Origin: Stereocaulon alpinum
Taxonomy: Eukaryota > Ascomycota > Lecanoromycetes > Lecanorales > Stereocaulaceae
Direction: 5' to 3'
Length of the DNA stretch: 64,000 nt
Assembly (NCBI GenBank): GCA_018257865.1
Contig: JAEUBA010000072.1
Coordinates: 1-64,000 of the forward strand
Positions 22,255 to 34,200 of this stretch are shown here, piece by piece (position 1 is the first letter of the stretch; the number at the start of each line of letters is the position of its first letter). A model generated the notes under the pieces. That model saw only the letters and a program-made list of their open reading frames with translations, did no database searches and was not told the origin of the DNA. Position numbers and translations under genes: made by a program.

Positions 22255-24039
22255 TCAATCATCCTTCACCCTATCTTTCACCTTGTACACATCCCCTCCC
22301 CACCCCCCACCATGCTCCTCCCCAACCCTCTCACAAGAAGTCTTCCAAGGTTCCCTATTCCCATGCGCTGTCCTCCTCTCCTCGCCACCCATATGCCCAT
22401 CCACGCTTTCATTCTCAACAATCTCATGAACCTTCATATCCCTCCCAACCCAAAACTTCCGTCCCCTCCACACAACACTCACCCCGCCCCATACAGCCCA
22501 GCACCAAATCGGAAACGCCAACACCTCTCTCCCTAACCAAGCCAATATCCATTGCCCTAGCGGTCTCTGCGCACCACGTGTGCGGCCGAAGACGGGTCGT
22601 TCGGAGGCAGAGGTGGTGCTGCCGTGTTGGAGGAGCGTCCAGGTGTAGCGGTCTATTGCTGCCCAGCAGAATACGCTTAGTAGCCAAATCATCCAGAATG
22701 CGGTCCAGGATTGGGGGATGGAGAGGGTGCGGTTGCAGAAGGGGAGAGTTGTGAGGCCGTATGCACCGTAGAAGGAGCAGAAGAGGGATTCGGTGCCTGG
22801 TTCTACGAGCGTGGCTAGCGTGACAGTGAATTTTCTCACGCGCAGCCAGCGTGTGCGGCGGTCGATGTAGGTTGTTAGGGACATTTGGGAGGTGGGCTGG
22901 GTGGCTAGATTGCTTGGGTGCGGTGGGAGGAGGGCGTGGTTTCCCCAGGTGAATTTGTTGGCTAGGGCGGTGGGGAAGTGTGCTGGGTCGGAAATTTCGT
23001 GGCCTTCGCTGCCTGCGATCTTTTGGATGTGGGTGGGGACTGGAGAGCGCCAGAGGAGATCGCCGATGAGGTGGTCTTCGCAGATGTTGTCGGAGAAGAA
23101 ATCGATGCCTGGGTCGTGGTCTTCGTTGCCGCCTTTCCTTTTGGCGGTGCTGTTTTGGGGGGCTAGGAGGTCGGATGTGAGGGCGTTGAGGTGGGAGCGG
23201 CGGAACATGTTGGATTTTCCTACTGTGCAAGGAGCGACGGCTACTGTGGCGATGGCTGTGTAGAATTTTGCATGAGATGTTGAGAGGAAGAGTTCTTCTA
23301 GTATTCCTCCTGTCTTTGGTATCGGGAACGCGCTATTGGGACCGGACGAGAGGAAATTGGAAGCTCCGCTGCTGCCTGTTGGGACAGGAGACTGGACGTC
23401 GACCACAAACGGAAGTTGGTGCACAAATTTGTATTTACGTCCTGGGGCTGTGGGGGTGAAGCCACAGAGTAGATCTACCATGCGGCCTGCGACGGGAGGG
23501 CTGATCCAGACATTGCAGTCGATGATCCATACTATGTCTCCTTTTGCTTCGCGGTAGGCACGACTCATGTTGCGTATCTTGGGGTTGGGACCCAGATTGG
23601 TGGTTTTGCCATTGAGGCCTGAGAGGTTGGGGTCCTCCTCTTCCACGAGAACTCTGACATCAAAGGTGGGAAACTCAGCCAGGAGATGCTCGAGGATCGG
23701 TAGAGAAGGGTCGTTGTAAGAGGCGACGCAGAAGCAGATCGTCAGTCGCTCCTTGGGATAGGTTTGGTAGAAAGTGGCTGTAAGGCATTCGTAGAGGTAG
23801 GGCTCAATGCCTTTGATGGGACGAATGATGGTGACATGGGGTACAGCACCCAGAGGTATAGTGTTTGAGACGGTCTTGGGGGGTGCTCTTAGTTGATTGC
23901 GTCGTCTGCACCTCCGTCAGCTGGCGTCATGGTCGGCTATCAGATATCAGTACAATTGGAAGACACCAACAGCACACACTATGAGTACGGTGAAATACCA
24001 TATCAGGCAGCCAATGGCTATAGCCTCTATTGGCACCAT
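22255..24039 (-). CDS. Ceramide glucosyltransferase (GT21)
   Basis: Two exons, 24039-23954 and 23905-22255, joined by a 48-nt intron, encode 578 residues. The enzyme makes glucosylceramide from UDP-glucose and ceramide in the Golgi/ER membrane. Exon 1 is almost entirely a membrane anchor (IAIGCLIWYFTVLIVCAVGV). The GT2/21 domain follows: PHVTIIRPIKGIEPYLYECL, LLAEFPTFDVRVLVEEEDPN, NPKIRNMSRAYREAKGD and IVWIIDCNVWI (aspartate of the D2-like site), GIDFFSDNICEDHLIGD, then RRTRWLRVRK, the Q/RxxRW signature. Several hydrophobic segments near the C-terminus are likely membrane helices. The first ATG of the long exon frame is internal; the exon 1 start restores the anchor and the first catalytic segment. 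Confidence 0.88.
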
Positions 24040-24857
24040 AGCAGCTGAAGTCAAGGCGACTCGTACTTATTTACGCCGGACACGAAATCCCGTGAAGTGC
24101 CTCCCATGACGAAATCTGATGGTCGAAAAGCAATACATACGGATCATTTGGGATTTGATGCCAAGATATTAAAGCAAACAGCGCTAGGACTGGTATGTTC
24201 GGGTGCTTTCACCTTGATCAACTCCAATCAGGTATTCTCTACCATCCTGATTACACTCACTCATCCTTTGCAAAAACACATAAACTCGTATTGCACGGGA
24301 GCATTGAATTAATGTGGATGCCTTCTCCAAGGGAAAATGTGATCTCACAAGCCCTACAAAGCAAGCAGGATTGAAGTGGTCCTCTTTTTGAGCCGGTCAT
24401 CCTTATGCAGGGGTAATGCTAGTCTCTTCTGTATTATTTCGAGTAGACTAATTGTCCTCTCGGGGGGGGGACTAGGAGGATCGTGCTATCATAGTAAGCA
24501 TCCTCACGTTTGCGTTGTTGCTGCCTAAGAATGGGAAGCGCTGCCTTGAGTCCTGAATCACCGGAAGACTATGCGCCGGACCCCAAGCACCAAGATGCGC
24601 AGGTTTCTTAACGTTAAGTTACACATGAAGACTCTGGGAGTTGGGGAGCTATATAAGCGTGGTGCCCCAGCTCAGAGGAGTTCAAATCAACCTCAGAGCT
24701 ACACGTTCAATGCGCTATGATTTGCAGGTCGCTTTGACAAAGCCAATCTTGCCTAACCGGGACACACTTCTGTCTAATAGAAGATCAACTCCATTCACTA
24801 TTGACTAGCTCTACTTTCCGGACATACTATATCCTCAGCTATTGACCAAGGGAGGCC
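24040..24857. other. Intergenic region, no gene seen
   Basis: This contains the promoter side of the ceramide glucosyltransferase and the 5' flank of the decayed gene at 24.9 kb. A G10 run lies at about 24462-24471. No motif-bearing frame was recognised. Confidence 0.45.
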
Positions 24858-25694
24858 GTGGAGAGAGGTTTAGGATGCGTCAAGATAGGAAAACCAGGGA
24901 TACGAAACCCTCCAGGATTGAGAGAACCTGTAGAGCTACTCTCGATTCCTTTAGAAATCCGTCACACGATCCTGACCGCATGCATCACATCTAAGTGGAA
25001 AGAAGGCGATTTTGACGAACCGGGCAGATATGGAGACGCCGATTGGCAGCTCTCACACACCGTTCCTCAGCCCCTTCTTCAAGTCTCTCACCAAATCCGC
25101 GAAGAGGCTTTTCGCGCTCTTGCCGCCTATCCCTTCGCCGTTGTCTGCAATGTCTGCCCCAGTGGCGAAATAGAAGGTTGGACTGCGGATCCCGAGGGAT
25201 TTGAACTACCTGAACGGCCGACGATCTAGACGGTTACTTCATGGGACAACGGTAATCACGCACGGGTTCACAAGCAGATGGAGAGGCTCGCACCCACCAC
25301 CCGAAGGCTTCGTCTTTGTCTTCACGCAGATGATGACCATTAAATTGTCGAGGACTTGGAATCGTGTCGGTGGAGCCTTGCCAATAATGTACTCATGGTG
25401 ACAACGTATTGGGGTGACTGGCAGCGCGTCGATATTGACCTTGAGGGCATGCATCAAGCAATGCAGACGCAGACGAACTTAGAGTTCTACGGCGTTGAAG
25501 GTCCCTTGGGTCCGCATTTGGAAAAGGGATGGAAGGCGATTTGCGAGGAGTTGGAGCCTCTTAGGAAGAAGGCAGCGATATTCAGAGTTGGCTTGAAAGG
25601 ATGGGACGAGGATCATATTCTGAACACGCTGGAGAAGCCGGGACAAGAGGAGCCTTTTGCTCTTATTTTATGCAGTTCAAACATAACAATGTGA
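24858..25694 (+). pseudogene. Decayed paralogue A of an unnamed fungal family
   Basis: One reading frame runs across this span but contains two stops: TAG at 25227-25229 and TAA near 25344. It has no ATG at its start (the frame opens after TGA with GTG). The frame stays coding-like through both stops: PVELLSIPLEIRHTILTACIT near the start, VHKQMERLAPTTRRLRLCL between the stops, then RWSLANNVLMVTTYWGDW, RVDIDLEGMHQ and LKGWDEDHILNT. Small-intron solutions that remove the stops break the frame. The same blocks recur in order in the next 1 kb, showing a tandem duplication. The 'LxIPLEIRxxIL' start resembles the F-box-like openings of many fungal proteins. A functional two-gene reading is less likely. 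Confidence 0.65.
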
Positions 25695-25929
25695 GGGAAC
25701 AGAAAAGGTCCAGCTTTCGCCCACAAAGCCGGCCAGTTCGTAATCTTATTCCGGCGCTGGACTACATAGCTCTATGCTAGTCGTGATTGGCTTGTGTTCA
25801 ACTCAAGCGGCCAGTAGAACGATCCAGAATTTCGGCTAGTGAAGCTTGACTACCTATATATTGTCTCGCTCAAGAGCCCTGCTTAGATTGCTTTTACCTC
25901 GCAAGCATCTCTGGAGAAGGCGGAAGAAG

Positions 25930-26708
25930 CTCAATACCTTTCAACGCTACCATATACTTCCGAGTCATCGACCGAGTCAGGCTCATTTGTCTTCGCTTTC
26001 CTCTCGCTACCTGCTGGACTTCGCGACTTGATCCTAACCGCCTGCATCACAGTTAGTCGAAGTCCTAGAGATGATGACAAAAGATTCTCCATGTTCCTGG
26101 TGTCGGTCTCACACCATGCATGCCTGCCACCGTCGCTCCTCAGCTTGTCATGTCGAGTCCGGAAAAGGCTATTCACGTCTTGTCAAAGTATCTCATTATC
26201 ACATGCCATGTAAGACCCCACGAAGAAGCAGAAGGACGGATACGATCGCCAGAATAACGTTGTCCGCCTCCATCTCCTTTCATATACTTCATTTTTGGGC
26301 TTGAATCGCTGTCGCGAAGTTGGCAGTGTTCACGAACAGTACATGAAGCTCGGGTACCAATCCCCAAAGGTACGTCTCTGTCTCCATCTAGACAAGACCA
26401 AAGAGCTCGTTGAAGAGTCAAGAGGTCTTTGGTGGACACTCACGAATGTTGTCTATGCTGCGATTGAATTCTGGACAAGGTAAAGTACTTGGCAATACGT
26501 CGAAATTGAGCTTAACGGCATGTACGAGGCAACGCTAGCACGCACTGACACGGATGAGAGTGGCATTGAGCCTAACGAGCTTGATCTATCGATCCGCTGG
26601 GGTCCGAAAGTGATAATTAAGATCATCTCTGATGTAAAAATCTATGGATGGGATGAAGATGGTATCCTCAAAGCAAGGATAACGAGGAAAGAAGGAGGAG
26701 CTCCATAA
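25930..26708 (+). pseudogene. Decayed paralogue B, tandem copy of the 24.9-kb gene
   Basis: Several frames must be combined to follow this copy. It matches copy A in order: LSLPAGLRDLILTACIT (about 26000-26050) against LLSIPLEIRHTILTACIT; VRLCLHLDKTKELVEE against LRLCLHADDDH*IVED; WWTLTNVVYAAIEFW and WQYVEIELNGMYEA against RWSLANNVLMVTTYW and WQRVDIDLEGMHQA; IYGWDEDGILKARI against LKGWDEDHILNTLE. At least one stop (TAA near 26482) and a frame change occur. The divergence suggests an old duplication with both copies decaying afterwards. Confidence 0.65.
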
Positions 26709-27366
26709 TATTATGTATTGTCACATATGAATGATGCGCCGTCGCCAAAACTGCTTCGCAGATAGCGACGGCTTCAATGGACATCACACCAGAATGTTCC
26801 ACACGCTCTACCATCTCGGCTTGAAAGACCAACCACTCGGGGGGAGCTTCTCTCCGCAGTCTCAAGCCATCACCCCAACAGGGAATGATGCTAACGGATG
26901 TTGGCGATCAACACATCGCTATTGGTCGAGAGAGGTCACGGCACGGTACAAGCGCGTCGCGAAAGAAGGCTGTGTAGCTGGGCGCCAAACCCGTCTCATG
27001 ATTTTCTCAGTGGACTTTCCCACTTTCCCCATTCTCTACGAAACCCTTTCCCCAATTTCGCAACGAATTCTCTGAAGGAATACAACATATTGTGGCCGTA
27101 CTACCGCACCCCTCGGAAACCGAGTTATCAAGAGCAAGCTACTTCTACGCAAGACTCCTTTATTCCTTTATCTAATCTCGAAAGACGGTGCCAAAGCGAA
27201 GATCTGCGACTACGCTATCGCTGATTATACTGATAATTGTCGACTGCCAATCATGATATATTGTGGACACCTCTAGAGGTATACTGAACCAAGCATTCGC
27301 TTAGTCGCTCTTACCCAAAACGAACCATCGTTCAATGCCAGGCTCGCAGTACAGTTGACGCTGACA
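26709..27366. other. Region between pseudogene B and a hypothetical gene
   Basis: Two short overlapping frames (26731-27075, 26898-27224) have no recognisable motif. It may contain decayed 3' sequence of paralogue B and the promoter of the gene at 27367. Confidence 0.4.
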
Positions 27367-28272
27367 ATGCAGCTCTGCAATGTCGACGCATTCTCGCATG
27401 GAAGCCATCATGACTTTCCCGTCATCCAATCTTTACTGAACGTGGAGGCTGAGACAAATGCAGGACGTTGCCGCTCGTGGTGCGCAGAGCAGCGTGGATA
27501 CGAAAAAGCTCGCGACTATTTGCGATCTGGTCACCCAGAGGAATACCTCAATCAAGTCCTAGGGCCTCTACGAGAACGTTTTCCTAACGATCAGGATCTC
27601 TCGAGTAAAATAACGGCAATGCAGAGCGCTATCACAATCGACAGGCTTGGCGAGACAATGCTTGACGAGACGACGCTACACAACGCTTTTGAAGAGGTGG
27701 ACAGGATTGTTGGTAAGGGAGCGATACTTGCATCTGGTAACGACTATGGCTACACCGGTGATTCGGAGTCTTATATTCCTGCTCAGCCAATGAGGCCTTC
27801 GTCACCGCAATCAAGGCTCACCAGCCACCCAATCGCGAAACCGAACCACTTCTGGGCCAAACGGGCTAAATTTCTGACAACTGGCCTGTGTGGGCTCTCT
27901 GAGGGTGCAGAGGCAACTCAGTTAGCGCAATTGACAATAAACGTACCCGACATGGAGCGTACTCAGCAGGCTGCCTGGCCACCCGTTCCAGAAATGCCTC
28001 TCTGGCCATTATATGACCTACAACCATCGACTTCTACGTCACAAATGCCTAGCATGTTTCTAGGATCTCTCAACATTCGGACCTGCCATATACTCATACT
28101 CCTTGGCATCCTCACGATTGTCGGCAGCTTAGCTCCAGCTCTCTGGCGATCTATATACGGTGGTGACATCTCCGGCGGTTTCTCGTTGGCTCAATATATC
28201 CTCGGTGTCGGAGTCTTTGTCGTTGGTTCCATGGTTGCGATCCACAGCAAATCGTGTAAATGCTGGAAATAA
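27367..28272 (+). CDS. Hypothetical protein with two C-terminal membrane segments
   Basis: A single-exon frame of 301 residues from ATG 27367. The product is not recognised. The N-terminal two thirds are soluble and charged (CRSWCAEQRGYEKARDYLR, a helix-rich region to about residue 130), followed by a serine/proline-rich linker. Near the C-terminus are two hydrophobic segments, HILILLGILTIVGSLAPAL and YILGVGVFVVGSMVAI, ending in a short cysteine/lysine tail (SKSCKCWK). This suggests a tail-anchored or hairpin membrane protein. An upstream exon cannot be excluded. It lies just after two decayed paralogues in a gene-poor stretch, so it could itself be a recent or decaying gene. Confidence 0.5.
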   Translation: MQLCNVDAFSHGSHHDFPVIQSLLNVEAETNAGRCRSWCAEQRGYEKARDYLRSGHPEEYLNQVLGPLRERFPNDQDLSSKITAMQSAITIDRLGETMLDETTLHNAFEEVDRIVGKGAILASGNDYGYTGDSESYIPAQPMRPSSPQSRLTSHPIAKPNHFWAKRAKFLTTGLCGLSEGAEATQLAQLTINVPDMERTQQAAWPPVPEMPLWPLYDLQPSTSTSQMPSMFLGSLNIRTCHILILLGILTIVGSLAPALWRSIYGGDISGGFSLAQYILGVGVFVVGSMVAIHSKSCKCWK

Positions 28273-31200
28273 GTTGATAATTTTGTTGTGGCTGTTGGTG
28301 CTTCTAAAAGTAAGGACACTCGTGGTTTTTGGAGATAGAAACAAGGTTGAATAGACCTGTCGACCATGTGGAGGGGAAGGAAGGTATGAAGTTGGAGACG
28401 AAACTTGTTGGAATTTGATCTGTTCGGTTTGAGAGCGATAGTCAGTGCTGCGGCCTATCGGCGGTTTGACGTTATGCTCAATGGAATGATTGTGTAATCC
28501 TTGATATATTTGATCTTGCTGGCCTCTTCAAACACTGGGCTGCCTGTATAACATCTCCTGGCTCCATTACCCGTGAAGTCACTAAGCGGAATTTTCAAAC
28601 GTCTCCTCTTTTGGTTGGCTTGCTGGGCGCGAGAGTGATGAACGAAACCCGGACGCCCGTTCCCCACTATAATCTTTCGCTGACCGAGTCCAATGATCCA
28701 TTCTGGCCGAATGAGCTACGATTATGAACTTTGACCGAGGATGTCGACCCAGACCAATACGAGGGACATTGCAACTGCGTTGTGATATAGGGTAGACTTA
28801 ATAGACCTTGATATGATAAGATCTGATAGGCCGCAAAGCCACGAAGGTAAAATGTGCAATTTTGCATCATACATCCAACAACTCTATACTGCAATCCGAC
28901 GACTTCACGCACCAACCTCTGGCTCGTTCTGACACTTACCACTCGATCTTGTTGACACGAATAGAAGCCCCAGGTTAGCCCTATTGTGGCCAGCCGAAAG
29001 GAGAGGAGCACGAAGACATTGACGGAATCGCAGTAGCCTCATCGAAAGAACTTCAGTAGGATTTTCTCTAAATCTAGTCCTGAGTGTGGCCAGAAAGTAA
29101 TCCATAACTATTGGTTCTCTGTAATGTGATTAGGACGGAACCGCAATCTGTGTGCAAAATTGTACAGGGTAAAAGATGTTGCTCACAATCTACTTACAGA
29201 CCAGGACATATTAGCTCAGTCTTAGAGCCACTTGTGGACTGATGGTTGAGTAAAGTCTACTTCTTGGAATGATCATTCTCACTGAGTGTACGAATGGTCC
29301 AGCGACATTTGAAATTCAGGCAAGTTGATCCGGCATCAGAGAAGATTGAGAGACAATGTTTTTGTATAACAATTCAGCGGCCTGTGTCATCTGAGTGTAG
29401 TCTATCCAAGGTATCTATAGGCGGTACCTAGACTATATACGTATAAAGGACGTCTCGGCAGAACGACGATAGTATACGGTACTCTATAGTTAGCTACAAC
29501 AAAACATCTATCGATAATAGACGATCGCTGCTATGGCCATGATAAAAGGAAGAATATGCGCTTTTCCATTACCCAAATAGTAGCCACAGTGAGATATTGA
29601 ATGGCACGATCAACGCCTATTCCGACTAAGAGCAGCGCTAGCGTGCCAAGGCCAGACCCTCGAGCTGTAGCGACGCTACCAACTCTTCCTTTTCAACAGC
29701 CAATCCTTCCTACGGCGTTCGACGGAGAAGGCGTCAGGATATAGTGAGTGGGATGGATAAAGGTCAACAGTAGCTTTCCTCAGACCGCAGATAACTCTTG
29801 AAACGTTCTTCCTCACTTTGCCTCTTCCAGACCATTGCTTCGAGCTACAGACACTCCACCTCTGTGCCCCAGGATACCAAAAGTCTAAGGACGAACGATT
29901 CCCTTCTACCAGCGGCTACCACTGGCCCCCTCATCTCGTCTCTCACATCGTCTAAGACAATACGCAAGTCAGCTATGATGGAACGCTTCGCAGCCACAAC
30001 GACGACATGGAAGAACCGGTGTACGGTCAATCACACTACATATCCTATCATGCCCCGAGTATCGACATAACCCTAGGGTAAGGAAGAGGAGGAAGTGTTG
30101 AATCATATGAGAAATAGAGCGGACCGAATCAAAGGCCGCGCAAGTGATACAGAGTCATGAGTGCAACACCCCCATCGAATCATACGCATACACTGGATCT
30201 CCTTTCACTTGGGGGCCACCTCACAGGGGAAGAAGTCCAATACCTGGAATTCTTTAAGCGCCTGACCGTCGGAATGATTATCTGAAAGCGCTGGTGAGTG
30301 GTTTAGAGCAGAGATTTGGTAACCGGTGGATATATGGTGAGTGCCAGCGAATGCCTGAGGCAGCATTTCGAAATCTCCGAATGAGTGGTAGCGTCAGGAC
30401 CTTTTCTCAAGTGATCACAGATTGATGAATTACAATGAACGGATCTTCTCAACGAATTTTCCATCCACTCCAGGTTTTCAGAAACGTGTTTATGACCTTT
30501 CGTCTCTGACTTGCCCATACTATCGTTACGTTAAGGATCCTCAAATTATGAACCGAACGTCAATATCCTAGATTTGCATTGGCAGACTTGTAATGCGGAT
30601 CAATGCTGACACCACTAGCGGCAGCCATTCGTTTCCGGAGTCTCCACGAGTTCTGATTCTTAATTATCTGCATGCTTCCTGCTCTTTAGCTTCGCTCTTT
30701 ACGAAGCTGTGACAGCTTTTCTTCAGACTTGTACCCATCGCGTTAGCTGACCGAGGTAGAATGCCAAGACCTTGTCTTGTTCGGGTAAGGTGTCAAGAAG
30801 CTGACTCGCTAAGCAGCATCTGAAACGTGAAGGGAGCGGCGCAGACATCTTCACACATCCTGATGAGCGAGCAATCTTGCGTAGGACTGGGCCAGAAATG
30901 CCAATGATGTTCAAATACTCGCTCTCGATGATGACCGTGGGGGCCTTTCATCACGGGTTAGGCGTGCCATGTAGCCATTCGGCCCACTTCAAACGCAAGC
31001 CTGCCCAGTCAAAGTCTTGCGATCTCTCGTGGGACCGCACCAATTCTTCATCCCTGTGCGGTCTAAAAGGACTCCAATGATGCAGATGCAATAAATCTGC
31101 AGAATGCTGCAATTGTATAAGTTTCCGGGACCTTTACATTCCTTTATAACGTGCTGTTGGTGTTGTACCAACATACATTGCCGTGGTTTGATGGCGCACA

Positions 31201-31273
31201 CACATTCATTAAGCTTTCGGTGATAGCTACATACTGCGCCCTTCTCGATAAGGACCTAGTTCCTTTACGGTGC
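28273..31273. other. 3-kb gene-poor stretch
   Basis: No supported gene. A 47-codon frame from ATG 29601 (starts MARSTPIPTKSSAS) runs to a GTGAGT donor-like site at about 29742, but no downstream acceptor keeps it open. A possible fragment near 30158-30285 contains LLSLGGHLTGEEVQYLEF. These could be remnants of decayed genes. The final few hundred bases must hold the promoter of the surface protein at 31274. Confidence 0.4.
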
Positions 31274-34200
31274 ATGATGCGCATGCGCTATGCAGACTTT
31301 TTAATTCTCGGCGTTGGTATACTGTATGCGTTGATATCGCTTGGTGATACTGCAGCCTGTACGTGCCTCTTCGTACCCAATCCCAAAACCTATCAATCCG
31401 CGTATCTCGGTCCTCGTATCTCGTGTGATACATGAGAGGGAGTATCGATGAAGCCCAGCCACGCGCCTGAAGTACGCGCTGCGGTCTCGACCGAGCAAAC
31501 ATTTCCAACGCTTTGATTTCACATTTGCAGCTTCAGGGCCAGACAGGCTAACAGATCTGCAAACCCCAGTTTTGCCTCGTAGACAAGCCAGCTACACCCA
31601 CAGGCATGTTCGCAGGGATGCCGTCCCCATTTCCGGGTCGTCGTCATCCAGTTCGACATCATCCGGCTTCTCGAGCTCGACGATGTCGAATTCCTCGGTG
31701 ACACGCTCGGCGTCCTCGACATCCTTGAGCTCTTCAAGCTCAGCAATAGGGAATGTGTCGCCTGGTGGCACTGGAGAAAGGAAGGATCTGAATCAGACCC
31801 CTGTTTCGCCACTCTCGATTTCAGCAAGCTTGACAACATCGAGCTCAACCAATTCAACTGGAGCTCCGGGTATCAAAATTGGTGATCAAGGGATAGCCTC
31901 ACCAGGATCGGACTCGGTGACTTTGGCATCATCAAGCTTCTCGCAGTCAAGCACGATGATTTCAAAGTCAGCCCCGGATATCAAAGCTCTGGGCCAGGGG
32001 CCAGATTCGCCGTCCTTGAACTTGGCGAACTCGACGGCTTCAAGCTCATCGCAGTCGAACTTGGCAGCATCAAGCGTGTCAACATTTAAAGTCCAAGGCT
32101 TGAAGAGTCTCAGCCAGAAATCCAACCCAGCACTGAATGAGTTGGTGTCATCAGTCACATTCTCTCCAAGTTCCACAACATCGTATGGATCACTATCTGG
32201 AGCTCCGCAAATGACGGACGCCTTCCGGGGGCCAAATACTGCGCCGTCGAATCCAGCCCCTTCTAACGCAACGTTATTAGGCCTGGCAATTAATCAGGCT
32301 GCGATACCGTCAAGATCACCAACCTCGGCTTTTATACCTCTAGAAACAGGTCCTTCAAACCTAGTACCGCTGAAAGCTGCGGGTCTATCAAATAGAACAC
32401 TTTCGAATACCGCGCTGTCTGGTGTATTGCAGGCAACTGGATTTCTTAATACTCTTGTACCTCCAAACACAGCGCTCACAAATCTAACGTCCTCCAATAC
32501 AGCTCCTTCAAATTCAACGATTACTGGCGGTGCACAGTTAGTCATGATAGATGGGCAAACGAAAGTAATATCATCTGGTGTAGCGCTCAGCGGGACGCAA
32601 GGGCCAAATGCGGTGCCCTATACTTCAGCTGAGTGCAAGGATTGGCTTGGTCACCCACTGCCATGCTCATGCCCTGGCGCCTACAGCAGCAATGACTACT
32701 CCTCCGTAATAGCTATTATGACCTCTTCCTTTCTCAATACGAATGCAAATCCTCCAGCGAGCACAACGGAGACAATGTACGCAACTGTGGGACCCGCTGC
32801 CCAGGTACCAGGTGACAATCTTTGCGGACAGCCGTGCTTAATCGACGCGTCTGAAGTGCAGCTGTTGTACTGGCCGGTCATGGCCGCCGCAGGCAATTTA
32901 TCTGCACCTGCAGTCGCCGCTGTGACGCCTTATACCCTGGTCTCTGACGGCTTCACTTTCACATCGCCATCAGTCTATGTTGCCTATCGTAGCCTGAAAG
33001 CCAGCGCAGCATATGAACCTTTCGGACTTCCAATCGGAGGCAAGATTCACGACGTCACCGTTGGCTATCCTCCTGGAGCCATCTCCACCTCTCATTGCAA
33101 TGTACAATATACAAATGCAGCTCAGGCTTACCAACCAATCAACTATACTATGTTGGAGTTTCCTCCTCCGAACAGCGCGATAATCGATTGTGTTCATGTC
33201 TCGGGCGTCCAAGATGTAGGTGGTAGCTTGTACAACCCAAGCGCCTCTAACGAGGCGACCAATCCCTTTTTTTCCATTCCTGGTCCTTTGAATTGGGTGG
33301 ATCCTCTTTGGAGCTCCTGTCTTCCTGTCACCTATGGAGTCTACGATCCTCCGAGGAAATTAGAGAAAACGTCAAACATGGTCGCTCCCACTCTGGTTCC
33401 TGTCACTACACCAGTGGCGGACACAGCGTCTCCAGCAGCTGTAGTGACGCCTACCACGCCTCCCCTCACAGCTGGAGCTCTTGCTAATGGAGGTGCAATG
33501 GCCGTGCAGTCTGCTAGTGCATTAGTATCGCCAGTGCAAGAGGCAGGGGCGACATCCGTGTCTGCGGTCGTTTTCGGCCCCTCTGCAACACCAGGGGCAG
33601 TATCCAATCCGTTGCCAATTGACCCTGCGCCAACAGATCCAGCACCAGTTGTTTCAGTACCCATCAACCCGGTGTCTGCTGGATCCGCTGCCCCAGCGCC
33701 TCATAACAACCCTGTACCCTCAGTGAACGATCCTGGAACAGTTCCAGTGCCTGTTGTACAAACGCCCGCTCCTGTCGTTGAGACTCCATCTTACAACTCC
33801 GTCCTGATGGCTACCCCAAACTCCGTTGTTGCTGCTGCAAGCCCCGCACCGGTAGCGAATGCTCCGGCGGTCAATCAACCAGCTGTCAATGCTCCTGTAG
33901 TCGATGGTCCAGCCGTGAATGGTCCAGCTGTCAACGCTCTTGCTATTGATGCCCCAGTAGCCAATGCGCCGGTAATTGACTCTCCGCCAATCAACGTACC
34001 TACGGCCAATAAACCAGTGGCGAATACGCCCGACAACGCCGCTCCTGCAGTCAATGCACCCGCTGGCAATGCTCCTGCCGCCAATGCTCCCGAAGCGAAT
34101 GTTCCAGTGGCGAATATACCGGCAGTGAATGTACCAGCTCCTACGCCAGCTATGAAAGAAAACAATCCCATCGTGGTGGCTAGCCCAAGCCCCGTTGTCA

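Noticed and set aside
25160..25229. A possible 53-nt intron (GTTGGA...CTAG) removing the first stop of paralogue A
   Set aside because: It shifts the frame and reaches a new stop within a few codons, while the unspliced frame remains similar to paralogue B on both sides.
29601..29741. 47-codon frame (MARSTPIPTKSSAS) followed by GTGAGT, considered as a first exon
   Set aside because: Most downstream acceptors tested create an immediate stop, and the two that do not (AACAG and ACCAG) give only short frames that soon end in a stop; no homologous continuation was recognised.
31151..31435. Frame reading like a membrane protein fragment (FIKLSVIATYCALL)
   Set aside because: Its second half is the signal-peptide exon of the large surface protein, ending at a GTACGT donor in phase with the main exon; the upstream half is most likely non-coding.
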